A stretch of 64,000 bases of DNA. Origin: Amaranthus tricolor. Lineage: Eukaryota > Streptophyta > Magnoliopsida > Caryophyllales > Amaranthaceae. The stretch is from assembly GCF_026212465.1 (NCBI RefSeq), contig NC_080056.1, positions 7,038,517 through 7,102,516 on the forward strand. The letters run 5' to 3'. The position numbers and the translations under genes were made by a program. Under the pieces are notes generated by a model. That model was not told where the DNA came from and did not search any database. It saw nothing but the letters and a program-made list of their open reading frames with translations. Shown piece after piece: positions 25,817 to 38,787 of the stretch. Within the stretch, counting starts at the first letter, position 1; every line of letters starts with the position of its first letter.

Positions 25817-25907
25817 CTCATGAAATTCTTTTATGCCTCCCTAATTAAGTTTTTTTTTAATAATCATTTTGTTATCAGTAGTGGTAAAAAACAACTTAAC
25901 AAGGGCA

Positions 25908-27950
25908 ATGCATTTCTTGTTTCTTTTGTTGTTGACTGTGCTATCTTTTCCCATGTTTATTCACACATCACTTGTTCTTAATCCTCAATTAGTAGTTCAA
26001 GAAGTGCAAGAGTATGATATTAAATATATCCCATCATTTAATTTTTGTGCTTTTGAAATTATAAATTATATTACTAGCAATATTTAGACTAATTGTTTTT
26101 TTAATTGATTTTTAGGGCTATTAATGTATCATCTAGGAGGAATTGGGTAGTCCCCTCATGTATGACAGGAAATCCAATCGACGATTGTTGGAGATGTGAC
26201 GAGAGTTGGGAGAAAAATCGCCAACGATTAGCAGATTGTGCTATCGGCTTTGGTAAAAATGCTATAGGTGGTAAAACGGGTAAAATTTATGTGGTACAAG
26301 ATTCTAGTGATGATGCTATAAACCCTAAAATAGGTACATTAAGGTATGGGGTCATACAACAAGAACCATTATGGATAGTTTTTTCTAAAGATATGGAAAT
26401 TAAGCTTAAAAAAGAGTTGATAATCAATTCATTCAAAACCCTAGATGGAAGAGGAGCTAATGTACATATTGCTAATGGGCCATGCATACTCATACATTAT
26501 GTAAATAACATTATCATACATAACATCCACATACATAATTGTAAGAAAGGAAAAAATGGTTATGTGAGGTACACCCCTACACATTATGGTTGGAGAAACA
26601 GATCGGATGGGGATGGAATCTCTATCATCTCGTCTAGCCATATATGGATTGATCATTGCTCGCTATCGAGATGCCATGATGGCTTGATCGATGCCATACG
26701 TGGCTCGACTGCCATAACCATATCAAACAACTATATGATGCATCATAACAAGGTCATGCTTTTGGGGCATAATGATAAATATATACAAGACAAGAACATG
26801 CAAGTTACCATTGCATTTAATCATTTTGGAGAGGGACTTGTTCAAAGAATGCCAAGGTAAATATCTCATACATTTGTTTGTATAATGATTTTATCGCCTT
26901 TTAGCTTATTGCTAGCAAATCAACCAATATTTTTAGCCAATCGAATCAGCCTATAATTTCATCTAACAACCATTTGCAAAATAAACTCATGATTAATTTT
27001 AGTTGTTGGAATCTATTTATGATTCTTTTTAAAAATCTATTTACATGTTAAATATAATATTTGATGTGTAGGTGTAGACATGGGTATTTTCATGTGGTAA
27101 ATAATGACTTCACCCAATGGAAAATGTATGCCATTGGAGGAAGTGCGGGACCAACTATAAACAGCCAAGGCAACAGATTTTTGGCTCCGGATAATCGCTT
27201 GACTAAAGAGGTGATCTTCATTCATCCTAAACTTATGCTCTAGTACCCACACAAGAGAAGAATTGACTGTATACATAGATATAGAGGTTTTATCCTAAAA
27301 CCAATGAGCTACTCTTGTGAGAGACCGTCTCTTGGAGAGACGAGGCCAAAACAAGAAAGCCCATATACTAATAATTTATATTAAGTTAGGCTACTTAACC
27401 CGTATATAGCACGTGCCTCAAAATGAAACGGTCTCATGTAAGAATTTGTCAGACTGCCAGTCTCCTGTTGAGAGACGACTCTCAGGCCCAACCCATTAAA
27501 GCTTAATTAAATTAAAAAATGATAATAAACTGATCAATTAGAGATGGTCTCTCAAAGAAACCATCTCTCACAGGAATTTGTGTTTGTGAAAACCAATGGG
27601 TGATAAAACGAGAATCCCATCAAATTTATATGTTAGTCACTCTCTCTTAACTTCTTCGATGTAGAACCACCTGTAATTTATTTTCCAACAACTAACAGAA
27701 CAAATGAGAGCAAATGACTTGGAATATGACTTTGTAACAGGTAACTAAAAGGGAGAGTGCACTTGAAACAGAATGGAAGAAATGGAATTGGAGATCACAA
27801 GAAGATCTTTTTCTGAATGGGGCACATTTTGTAGAGTCTGGGACCGGAAGTGTCTCCGTCTCACCTTACGCAACCGCGATGAGCTTAGTCGTGCGACCGG
27901 CTTCTCTTGTAGCTTCTATCACAAAGAATGCTGGTGTCCTCAAATGCTAG
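25908..27950 (+). CDS. Pectate lyase, polysaccharide lyase family 1 (4 exons, 397 aa)
   Basis: Secreted enzyme that cleaves de-esterified pectin by calcium-dependent beta-elimination in the cell wall. Exons: 25908-26011, 26116-26856, 27072-27210, 27741-27950; GT-AG junctions, consistent phases, 398 codons. The ATG at 25908 gives a clear signal peptide ([17 protein letters not shown]). The mature part has the family entry block [20 protein letters not shown] then [14 protein letters not shown]. It also has DGRGANVHI, the calcium-site region [39 protein letters not shown], and [20 protein letters not shown] with the catalytic Arg region and HVVNND. The last exon gives [20 protein letters not shown] and a terminal LKC. 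Typical clade members have RVPR; RMPR here is a mild variant. Intron 3 contains a MITE. The gene looks intact. Confidence 0.93.
27300..27585. mobile_element. GAGAC-family MITEs in pectate lyase intron 3
   Basis: Two adjacent or nested units are visible. The first is 27310-27455, from CTTGTGAGAGACCGTCTC to GAAACGGTCTCATGTAAGAA. The second is 27465-27585, from GTCTCCTGTTGAGAGACGAC to GATGGTCTCTCAAAGAAACC. The second contains GGCCCAACCCATTAAAGC. The ends are imperfect inverted repeats of each other. There is no coding. Confidence 0.6.
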
Positions 27951-28906
27951 CTAGAGAGCATACAAAACCAATATTTGATCAACTAATTATTTTATCTGAA
28001 TATTTATTCTCTAGGCATTTGTTTTGAATACCTTAAAACTTAGTGTGCAATTTAGCAAGACAAGATTGATTCATATGATCATATCAAGTCCAAATTAATG
28101 CTATTCTGCTATATAATAACATAAGTTCTTGTGAGATATTCTCTTTGAAAGATCATCTCTGATTTCATCTCTAATTGAATCGATCCATGAAGAAAAATAT
28201 AAAATAAAAATAGACATTAAGCTTTAATGAACTAAACCTGAAAAACATCTCTCAAAAAGATAATCTCTCAGTTCCTCTTATAGAAGCTTACCGAAAGGTC
28301 CTACAAGTGGGAAGTTGGGTGTGGCTAAAACATCAACCCTACCATCAAAAATCTTTGCATAACAAAAGTTATGAGAAGCTAGCACACAAATACTCCCCAC
28401 ATCTCGGTCTATGTGTCCCGTTTTCTTGACACTATTCATCAATTATTTTTCATCAATTACTTTTTATTTTTGTTTTTCACTTAATCTATACTTCTCCGTC
28501 GCTTTGATTTAGCTTCAAATAGAAAGTGCGAGGTTTTTAAAGATAGATATTTGGTAATATACTAGTATAAATAAAAAAAGAAAATTTTAATTGCTATATA
28601 TTAGCTGCAGGTTTGTTAATTTTGGGGAAGTATCCAAACAAACAATCTAATGTCATTTTCGATTTTACATTCCCGTTCAGTGCATTGTTTGACGAATTAA
28701 TCCTCCTCTTACGTTTTACGCGTAAACGAGATCATGCTGTAGAAGGTGAGCGAGGATGGCTTTGGTACTTCTATGTGGGCTTTCCTGAACAAGTTTCAAG
28801 AATCTTGAGCTGCCCGATCAAGTTGTGTGAGCTTCATCTCAACTATATTGCTATCCAACACTTATGGACCCTATAAGAATGGTTAAGTTGGTTGTTGAGT
28901 GAGAAT
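27951..28906. other. Intergenic between pectate lyase and sugar transporter (tail to tail)
   Basis: The two genes converge, so this holds both 3' UTRs. A GAGAC-like MITE fragment lies at about 28125-28290. At 28292-28378 an exon-like minus-strand segment is bounded by TTGTGTGCTAG and GTAAGCTT (described under findings). A degenerate Stowaway-like start (ACTCCCCACATCTCGGTCTA) is at about 28395. The non-repetitive part at 28640-28900 is probably 3' UTR of the transporter. Confidence 0.5.
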
Positions 28907-31900
28907 TTACAGTATCTTGGCCTCAATTTCTTCAAGAGTCAGCCCTTTGGTCTCGGGTACTATAAAGTATATGAATATAAGAGACAGGAAGGTTATTACA
29001 CCGAACATTAAGAACACATCTCCCGCTCCAAGGAGATCCTGCAATGAATAAACCAGGTGAATAGTAAAATATGATCTAGAATTCGAAAATACGATATTGA
29101 AAAATATGATTTAGAATTCGAAGATAGGAACATGAATTGAATACAAGGATTGTTTTCATTTTGCAAATGACCAGAAACTGAAGCAAAGAGTGGATGAGGG
29201 AGATACCTGTAATGGAGAAAAAGCAAAAGTAACAAGGGCATTTGCCCCAAAATTCACTAACATAGCTAAACTTGATCCTCTTCCTCTCACTCGCAAAGGG
29301 AGAATTTCTGAAATCATCAGCCAACTAATCGGACCAAATGATAACTGCAAAGTACAATAACAGTGTGAGCTAAATTTTAGTTGACGAGAAGTTTACATGA
29401 AGATGTTGGATGTGACAGCAATATCTATCAGAAACGCCATGTAACCTAAGGGAGTTCATTGGTGTTCACGAATTCATTCTATCAAATACGCCATGTAACC
29501 TAAGGAGTCTTCAAGATTTCTTTTAAGTTAATTGGATAAACAAGAGTCAAGAATATTCTAGTTCGAGACGAAAACATCAAGGATTGATTGAGGATGTATT
29601 TTGATGAGCTATTTAATGGAGAACAAGAAAATGTTGTATGGGACACAACAACTCTATTAGATGAAAACAGAGAATTTATGTGAACAACACATAGATTAAA
29701 AGTGGATGGAGCTTTGAAGAAAATGAAGCTAAAGAAAGAGGTTGGGTAAGATGATACACGTATTGATGTATGTAGATGCCTAGGGACAATTAAAGTGACT
29801 TGGCTAACTGATCTATTCAACAAAATTTGAAGGACGAACAAGATGTCCAATGACTGGGGAAGTACGCTAATGCCTATTTATAAGACAAAAGAAGATGTCT
29901 AAGCTTGCTTCAACAATCGAGGAATAAAACTCACGAGCTATACCATGAAGTTATAAAAAAGAATGATAAAAATACGTATGAGGAGAAGTACCACTAAATC
30001 AAAGAACTAATTCGGATTTATCCAGGAAGATCTATAATGGTAATTAATCTTATGAAACGAAAAATGAAGTACTATAGGGTTAGAAAAAGAAACTTGCACA
30101 TGATTTTTATTGTCTTAGAAAAAGCATACGATAGGGTACCAAAAGTACTTTGGTCGCAATGACAAAGAAAGGTAATTCCAAGAAATACATTAACATAGTG
30201 CTAGATATGTATGGAAAAGTAAAGACGAATGTTAGGACATGCGGAGGGGCAACATAACATTTTCCAATCACAATTGCCCTTCATCAAGGCTCGACCGTAG
30301 GCTTTTTTTTTTTTGCATGGGTTCTAGATGAGATAACTTGAACGATACAAGAAGACGTGCCTTAGTGCATGTTGTTCACTGATGAAATTATTTTGATAGA
30401 TAATACAAGGGAGGGAAAAATACTAAGTTAGAACGATGGAGACAAGAGTTGGAGTCACAAGGTTTAAAATTAAGTCAGAGTAAGACAAAGTACATGGAGT
30501 ATAACTTTAGCAAAAACGAGATAATGAGAGACAATATAAAACTAGAAGAGAAAGAGATCGCTCCAATTAGATACTTCAAATACCTTGAATTCATATTTCA
30601 TAGTTGTGGAGAAATCTGACCAGATGTGAAGCATAAAACTAAGTGTGGGATGTAAGCGACAAAATTGGAGAGCGGCTACTTGAATATTATGTGATTTAGA
30701 TGTGCCCTTAAAGTTAAAGAACATATTTTATCGAACAGTTATTAGATTAGTGCTACTATATGGATTGAAATGTTGTGTTTTTAAAATAATCATAGTAAAA
30801 AGATTGGAGTTGCGGTAATGTGAATGCTTCAATGGATGAGTGGACATACCTTGATGGATAAAATTCAAATGAAGATATAAGATAGGGTTTAGGAGTTGCA
30901 AATATTGAGGAAAAGTAGAAAAAGAATCGTTTAGATGGTTTGGACATGTGAAAAGACGAGGTGTTAGTAAATCGGAAAGAAATATAAAAAGTTAGAGCTC
31001 TATAAACTTATAAAGAGGGTAAGAAAGACCGAAGATGACTTGGGGGACAGAAAAGGAAAAGGATATGAAAGATCTAAACGTACAAATTGAGATGGTAACA
31101 AATCGGAATGAATGGAGAACATGAATTCATGTGGACGACCATCGATCCCAATAGATTGGGATTAACACTCTGACATTGTTGTTAGTGTTGGATGGACAAG
31201 AGATAAGGCAACTGACTATACAAATTAAAAGAAACATATGCTTCCTGAACTTTAATGGCTCCAAACAGATTAGAAGGTAGGTATGCTTGAATTCTAATTT
31301 TGCTCTTCACAACTCACATATATGAGGGGACTCTAATAGATACGAGATAAAAGGTCTAGAATCTTGGTATTTTCGTGAACCTTGGAAAAGATCATGGCCT
31401 CATGAAATTTGGTTCCATCAGATAGGATTAGAGGATTATTACTCTACATAAACTTTACTTCGAACTTCCAAGTAATTTCCTTAAAGATCCTACAACTCTA
31501 TATAATGACAAATCATGTAAAAGGGATTCTTATTTTTACATATACCATTTTGAACTTCAAATCATGATAACTGGCCTAACCTGATAACAACCAACATACA
31601 GGAGTAAACCAACAACAGCTAAAGCCGGTGCATCACCTAGGAAAGTGTAATAAGCTCCAAGAAACGATAAGGACAATACCTGCAATATGGATACTTTATA
31701 TAGCCTTTGGAAATAATAGCAAAAAACGTTTAGCAATCATATACAATGGTACCATCCAGTAGGTTCATACATGTAATAAGCATACAAGCAACGTATGCAT
31801 GCAATAACATTAAAAGAAGAGGGGAAAGGATTACCATCCCAGATACACCGCCAAGTAATAAAGGTCTTCTTCCAAGCTGATCAACAATCGAAACAGCAAT

Positions 31901-34900
31901 TCCAGTCATAATCAGCTGCAATTAGAAGATCTCAAACTATCAGCCAAGAGTTTTCACATGAAGTGCACCAAAAAAAAAAACCATTAGAAGTTATGCAAGC
32001 CATCTTTCTCATTAAATACAACTCCTGTAACAAGATTAGTTGGTTATAACACTTAATGACATAGAAAAATCGTATTTATGAGCAATAAGACATGCTCGGG
32101 AACAGTTCCTAGAGATGAGGCTTAATCTCACAGGAATAACATAAATGTTCATGGAACAAGGAACATTAACATCCATTTGAAGACATAATTTTGAAAGGAA
32201 GACAAGCTTCCGTATCAAAACTGACATATATCTATCTACCTTAAAAAAGCCAAGAAGAATTGAGACCCTCGTTGCATCAGATGCTGCAGAAAAACCTGCA
32301 CTCTGTAGCATAGTTAATTATCAATAAAACAGCTCCCCGAATAGAAAAATAGGTCCTCAAGCTACTGAAAATATACATCTCAAACGGTTTACCTGCAAGA
32401 TTGAGGCAGCATAATACAACACACTTGGTTGACCTGTAATCTAATTGTTAAGATAAAATATGTCACCACATTTGAAACTACGCTAGCTTCATGTACAACA
32501 ATCACGAGAAAGGAATCCTACTTGCTGAAATAAAACTAAACCGCAACCGATATACAAAGCTTTCAAGTATTTGCCTCTAAACATTTCAATTGTAGACACA
32601 TCATTCAATTCACCAGTAAGAGAGAGTTCAGCTATGATCTCATCAACTTGCTGGGCAGCCGTATCACGGAAAGATTGGCCTCTAAGGCGGCACATGCAAA
32701 AAATGGAATTCTCCCTTAATTCTTGCTCGTCTCCCTTTTTTTGTATAGCACACAAAAGTAGCCATCTAGGGGAATCTGGAAGCCACCACATCCCAATTGC
32801 CATAAGAACTGATATGGGTGAACTCAAGCCATACATATAGCGCCAACCAGCGATAACATCCACTAAGAGGCTTCCAATAGCATAACCAATCTGCAAATAA
32901 TAAGCAACGTTGCAAGACTAAAGTAGAGACTTTTGTAAGGTTGAGAAAAAATTAGAGATCAAGTGTCTAGATGGAAAATGATGCATGATGTTCTTAAAAT
33001 GAATCAATTGCAAAAGAATTGAAGCTGAACACTTACAACCATGCCGATAATTATGAAAAACTCTTTCAGAGAGATTAATCGTCCTCTTACATCAGAAGGA
33101 GCAGTCTCAGAAATGTACATTGGTGCAGCATGCATCGCCTATGAGAATCACATTAGATTACAGAAGTGAAGACACCTCCATGTATTTCAAAGAAAGAACA
33201 ATCTAAGCAGCGTACTTATGAAAAGCTAATAATCCTTATTCAGGAAAAAGACCACTCCCCCAAAACAACAAAATAAACTATAAGAGAGCGAGGCTAAGCA
33301 GAGAAAGAGACAAGTACTAATTAAATTCATGTGATTGAACATGGAAAACATCACACTCTTGAATGCAAGCTAACACAGAAAATGAGTAATGCGATAAATA
33401 CCAGTCCAATCCCAATGCCATATATAAAGCGTCCAATCATCATGATCACGAAGTTGGATCCTGTTGCTGTAATTAGAGCCCCGACAAGATAGATTATGCT
33501 AGCTGCAATCAACTCTTTCCTCCTCCCTATAAAGTATACTCTAAACATCACATAAATTATAGAAAGAAGACCTAAGCATAACATGGCTTATGCAAAAGTA
33601 CAAACCAAGGAAATCAGCAACATTAAAGGCCAAGACAGATCCGATTAGAGCTCCATACAATGAGCCACTGCTCTGCAAATGACCAATCATATACAGTTGG
33701 TGACTATAAGGCCAACTTAAGAATTATGAATTATGAATTAAGAGTTGAGAACTCACTATAAGGCCAACTTCAACAGGAGTCAAGTCATACCATGTTGTTC
33801 CACTAAGAGTTGGTGACTGCACCAGAAAAAAATGAGGTTTAATTGCAGAAAGTAAATTCCTAATTTATCTTCTGCATAGCTTAAAAAGGGAGCAGGAGCA
33901 ACAGAAATCCAATAGAGAAAGCAAATACATATTTTCAGAGAAAAGCAAAAGGCTGTCTATATAATGCAGAATTACACAATATGCCCAAGGTATATTCCTT
34001 GAACTTGAAATCGCTAGCAATCAGTTATGTGCATATGAACAAAACAGATAAAAACCCTTTCATAAAAACCTCACAAGTCATACCTGAAGTGAAACTGAGG
34101 CAGATGAAGTAGCGCCAATATCATAACCAAAAAGTAGTCCTCCAAGAGCTGGAAATAAAAAACTGCAAAAAAGAAAAAAAGAAATCCATATTACTACATA
34201 AGCATTGTATATGTGAATGAAGTTATTTATGATCATCAGCACACCAAAAATTTTCAATTGTTTAGCATGCTAACTACTCAAAGTAATATATTGACTTAGA
34301 AATCCATATATTTAGCTAACAAAGAAACTAAAAAATCTCAAGTTTGGATCACAACACAACCCATGTAGAGTGTAGACATGAAAAGAGGAAACATCATATA
34401 TTCAATTGTACTGCTCACTAAGACATAACACCTTCTGTATGTATAAAAAATTCAAAGATGAGTCAGCTCAAATAATTTCAAGTACTAAACTAACATTTGT
34501 AACAAAATCTTAATTTCCTACAATGAAAGTGTCATAGTTTAGAGGTTGTTCAATATCAAGTCTAGTTATGCATTCATTATTTAAGAGCAATGTATCTGCT
34601 GCGGAATAAGTTATCATCCTCTAGATCATACCAAGCTCCTCTATATGCTAAGTAAAATTTGGCATGAAGCGTTTCCAATAATGGTACTATGGAGGCATTC
34701 CAATGGGTAATTTGTGTAGCAAGAATCAACCCATCACCTGTTAAGGTTTTCCGGATTGAATAAAAAGTTACATGGGAAGCTAGGTTTTTAATAAAAATAT
34801 AAACATTTAAATGATATTGCAAAATGATCAAAGGATGAAAGGACTATATGTTCACAACCTAAAAAAATGATGGTGTGCCAATAGCAGTGCACTAGCTTCC

Positions 34901-37900
34901 CTTTGGAGTATTTAAAGGGCAAGAAATGATGCAGTTTGAAAAATGTAAGTGTGTCCATTTCAAATCCTCTAAAATGCAGATCAGTGTATGTGAAATCATG
35001 ATAGCCAACTATTAGAGCTGTATTGGACAAGAAGACACTAAAGATGGGCAAATAAACATGTCCCTCCTGATTTTGAGTCATGAATATGGATCACTAACTC
35101 AAAAAAACCATAATGATCCTTGTCACATCATTCTCATTAATATAGCAGGCAGCAGCTTTAAATTATTTGACCACATCAAGACTTACCTTGCGATGGAGAA
35201 GGGAATTCTATTTCAATGGGCAAGTATACATATATTGCTAAAAGGTTCTTTTATAATTTATACTATTCAATATTGTTGTCTTATTTGATTTTCAATATCA
35301 TTCATCAATTACTCTTAATATGTATTTGATTTTGTTAGTATATAAAATATGAGCCCATATTTTATATGGTTTAAGTCCACTAAAAAGACCCACTAGGTTA
35401 ACACAAATTCTTAAATGAGATGATAATGTAGTAAGACCATCTTTATAGGCTGAGTCAATGTACACTTACTATCTTAAAGTGATCACTTTTTATAGTCTTA
35501 GAGTCATCAATTATAACCTTAGAGTGATCACTTACAATATCAAAGTAATCAATTAAAAAAATAAGCTAATTATATAATTTTGTTTCATGGTGAGATGATC
35601 TCATACAAGACTTACTGATAGGTTAAACCTAAAGTCTCGCTATACATGCACCTTTTTAGGGGTAAGTAAAAGGAGACTAATATTTTTCCTTTCTAAGGCA
35701 ATATTAAATTTTAAATCTCTAAACTACACTTCTGAACCATATAACTGATATGTGGATACTTACTTCGTCGTCGGAGGCACCGCCGGGGGGCCACCCCGAG
35801 GTTCTTGGTGTTTTGCAGAAACTCCATGGTTTACACCAACCATCGTATAACCACCATAACCTCCCCAAAAGGTACCCTTTTCTTTGACTTTTCCTATTTA
35901 TAAGTTAAAATGTAGAAAGTAGAATCTTATTTGATTTATCTCAATGCAAATTTTATAAACTTTTTATAACTTTTCTATGTACACAATTTAAGATATTTAG
36001 GATTAAATATGTGCATTAACAAATATGCAAAAAATAAATAAGACAATAATAGTGAATAGAAGATACTATTCTCTCATGCAAATTTTGGAGGGTTTGATGT
36101 CAATTGCTACTCACACACACTTTCAATGGATCATTTCAACATCAAGACCAAACCTTTGAATTGGCACAAATATTGAACATCAACAAGACAACTCAAGGAG
36201 AATTAAAATAAAATAAATGAACTTTGTAAAATATATTTTGATTTTTGAGAAGTGCACGACAATAAAATTATTATGAATAAGACATTACAAAAATATACGT
36301 TTACAGAAATCCAACATCTTACATAACAGAATTTTGTGTCATATATTCGCATACAATTAAGGTCCAAGGGAACTTTGAACAGTGTGATAAGTCATAGTTA
36401 TAAGACCACAGAGGTCACACTTTAAAAAGCACCAAATTTTCGTTTTATGTTTTTTCAACCAACTCATAATTAAAAAAAAAAGGAAATTCCACGTGATAAC
36501 CCTAAGGTATTGTATTTTCCACATGGTAGCCAAAGTTTTTTTAAAATCCACGCGTTAATCCCGAGGTTTATCCAATTAAACCTCCATGACCTTTTTATCG
36601 AAAAAACATTTGGAAACTGTCTATCTGTAACAATTGCCATGTTTTTGAGATTCAAACATCGAAAATCATCATCACGTTTTCCCTAATTTCCTAACTCTAA
36701 TTTCTCAATTCCTCTAATTTCCCAACCCCTAATTCTCCAATTTCTCAATGTGTGACAACAAATTTCCCAAACTCCTCTAAATTAAAGTTACTCACCTTTA
36801 TTGCTTGCTAAACCAAACGAAATTCTTGGGTAAACCAAACAAAATTGACCAGAAACTTTAAAAATTCATCCACCAAAAATTAAATGCTTGAAATTTGTTG
36901 TCAAACTTTGAAAAATTGGGGAAATAGGGGTTTAAAAATTAAAGAAATTGGGGAACTTGGGTTAGAAAATTAGGGGAAATGTGATATTTGGCATGGTTTT
37001 CAATGTATGAGTCTCAGAAACATGGTAACCCCTACTAATAGACGGTTTCTAAACGTTTTTGGGTAAAAAAGTCATAGAGATTTAATTCGGTAAACCTTAG
37101 GGCTACCGCATGGATTTTAAAAAAACTTTGGTTACCACGTGAAAATCCAATACCTCAAGATTATCACGTGGATTTTTCCAAAAAAATATTAAAATCCCAC
37201 TCATATAATGGCAATTAGTTGGAGGAATTAGGATTTCCTAGTTTATTTTAGTTAAAAGTATTTGACAAATAAAACGTCTGTCGCTTTTCACTTTCTTTCT
37301 TTTAGTGTTTACTACTCTATATCTCACCTCAATTCTTTTTTTAATGAAATAATACATCAATGTAAATGTAGAGGAAAAATATATGAATTTTTATATAACT
37401 TTTATGTTTTGTTATATGTTAAAGAAGTCAAATAAGAGGGTGAAGCAAATGTTGCAACATGTTTCAAAAAGTTTTAAACAAGTCCATGATACAATTGACG
37501 TGTAAAGCACAAAATTCTAGCCGAGATCCTTAGTTTAATTCGAAGTTTTTAAGTATAAAAGTTAGACCCGGTCTTAGGAAGTTAAAAATCGGAATTTCTT
37601 CATTGCATTTTCTTTGTCTTAGAAAATCAATAAGCTTGTATCATAAAAGCCTTTGGGCCTTTGGGCATGTGAAAGAGAATCAGTAGGATCATTCAGAAAT
37701 CTGAGACAATTTGCATTGCCCCTTGGTCTTGTGTTTCCTCTTTCATGATTGGAAGTGACTTAAAGTTATCCATGGTTAAAACTAAAAATTTATAACCCTA
37801 AGCAAAATTTGAAGTGCTCTTGGAAACTTGGATCTTTAATTCCCTCATGAATCATTTTTGCATTGAACTTAAACCCAAGAAGCTAAACTATTATCGTTTA

Positions 37901-38787
37901 TCTTATCTTTTATTTACTTTCTTAAACAATTATGCAAAGACACTACAAAAAGAACCCACCCATATCTATGGCTTACCACCCCTCCACGCCACTTCCAATC
38001 CTCTCAAATTCATACTTAAAACTCATTTCACAAAAGAAAACCCTCTCAAAACTGTGCCCTTCTTCCCCTTTCCCACGCCATTTCCATCCTATCAGAATAC
38101 TTGAACCCCTTACAAACCCTTAAACACATCAAGGTGTGGCCCCATCATAGTTTGTTTACGAAAAAACATTGTATGATTTGATGTCATAGATTTTTCCACT
38201 CAGTCACTCGCCATTGAAAATTGGCATATATAATTTTTAAAAACTAAAATTTCATTTTCTGAAACAAAAATACCACCATCAATTAAAAATCAAAAAGAGC
38301 ATTTGCAGACAAACAAACAAAATTTTATAAATTTTGCACAACACTTTCGAAACTCGACAATTCATCAGTGTTACCTAATTGGCCATAATTCACAATCAAT
38401 CAAAATGAGTTTACACAAAAAAAAAAATCAATACTCACGGTAAAACGCAAGAAAGAATAGAGTAATTCTCAGTAGGATGAGTTCCATCTAAAAGCGGCTG
38501 CTCTGTTGTTGATGTCTCAACATCAAATTCACCTGAAGCCTTGAAAAACAAACAAAAATTCAAAAATCAGAATGAAAAAACACAAAAAAGGAAGAAATCA
38601 TTAAATTCGGATACACTGCGAAGAAATACTTCATGTTCATAGCTCTGAACAAATTCATTACAGACTTAAGCAGGATGAGAGAAAATTGAAGTAACTGACT
38701 ACATTATAAGTATGAAAAGAAAGAATTACATACATTTCCGAGAGAAGATAGTATAGGTCGATTGTGATCCATGGTGGAAGACGTCAT
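28907..38787 (-). CDS. VGT: MFS sugar transporter, vacuolar glucose / D-xylose-proton symporter-like (14 exons, 505 aa)
   Basis: Twelve-helix sugar/H+ transporter, probably on the vacuolar membrane. Exons: 38787-38734, 38539-38439, 34162-34084, 33816-33757, 33672-33606, 33526-33402, 33138-33037, 32890-32522, 32440-32393, 32302-32240, 31915-31835, 31679-31581, 29344-29207, 29038-28907; all GT-AG, phases agree, 506 codons. Sugar-porter motifs are present: [20 protein letters not shown] (helix 1), ADFLGRRKEL (loop 2-3), [93 protein letters not shown], and the terminal [17 protein letters not shown]. The start at 38787 gives a hydrophilic Ser/Asp-rich cytosolic N-terminus with no transit peptide, unlike the plastid member. 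In several family members the switch motif reads DRLGRR; here it is DQLGRR. The closest match from memory is At5g17010 or VGT1; the substrate is inferred. Confidence 0.93.
29525..31185 (+). mobile_element. Degenerate RTE-like LINE in transporter intron 12
   Basis: Plus-strand translation across many stops and frameshifts gives a recognisable non-LTR reverse transcriptase. In order: [57 protein letters not shown]...[11 protein letters not shown], then the thumb/connection ([21 protein letters not shown]) and IHVDDHRSQ. It ends with TTGTTGTTAGTGTTG-type sequence, as expected for RTE elements that end in short repeats. The YADD box is badly damaged. It lies antisense to the host transporter. The 5' endonuclease region is missing, as in a 5'-truncated insertion. 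Confidence 0.8.
33703..33718. repeat. Copy of the exon 4 end and splice donor in transporter intron 4
   Basis: ACTATAAGGCCAACTT here is identical to 33755-33770, where it covers the last 14 coding bases of exon 4 and the GT of the donor. The true donor reads GTGAGT and the copy reads GTCACC, which is weaker. The spacing is 52 bases. Confidence 0.8.
35402..35617. mobile_element. GAGAC-family MITE in transporter intron 2
   Basis: The ends are ACAAATTCTTAAATGAGATG and ATGGTGAGATGATCTCATAC followed by AAGACTT, an imperfect inverted pair. The interior repeats AAAGTGATCACTTTTTATAG, TTAGAGTGATCACTTACAAT and AAAGTAATCAATT. It is homologous to 17515-17732 and 39163-39402. Confidence 0.65.
36482..37179. 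mobile_element. Nearly palindromic 700 bp foldback element in transporter intron 2
   Basis: The left arm begins GGAAATTCCACGTGATAACC and the right arm ends with its reverse complement (GATTATCACGTGGATTTTTC). The pairing continues inward through CCACATGGTAGCCAAAGTTT / AAACTTTGGTTACCACGTG and CCTCCATGACCTTTTTATCG-type blocks. It extends into the A/T-rich centre, where CTAATTTCTCAATTCC pairs with AAATTGGGGAA-type sequence. No coding frame exists. The layout fits a foldback or MULE-type MITE. Confidence 0.75.

Noticed and set aside
28613..28876. A plus-strand frame of 87 codons after a possible acceptor
   Set aside because: It lies in what is probably the 3' UTR of the minus-strand transporter; no domain is recognisable and no partner exon is seen.
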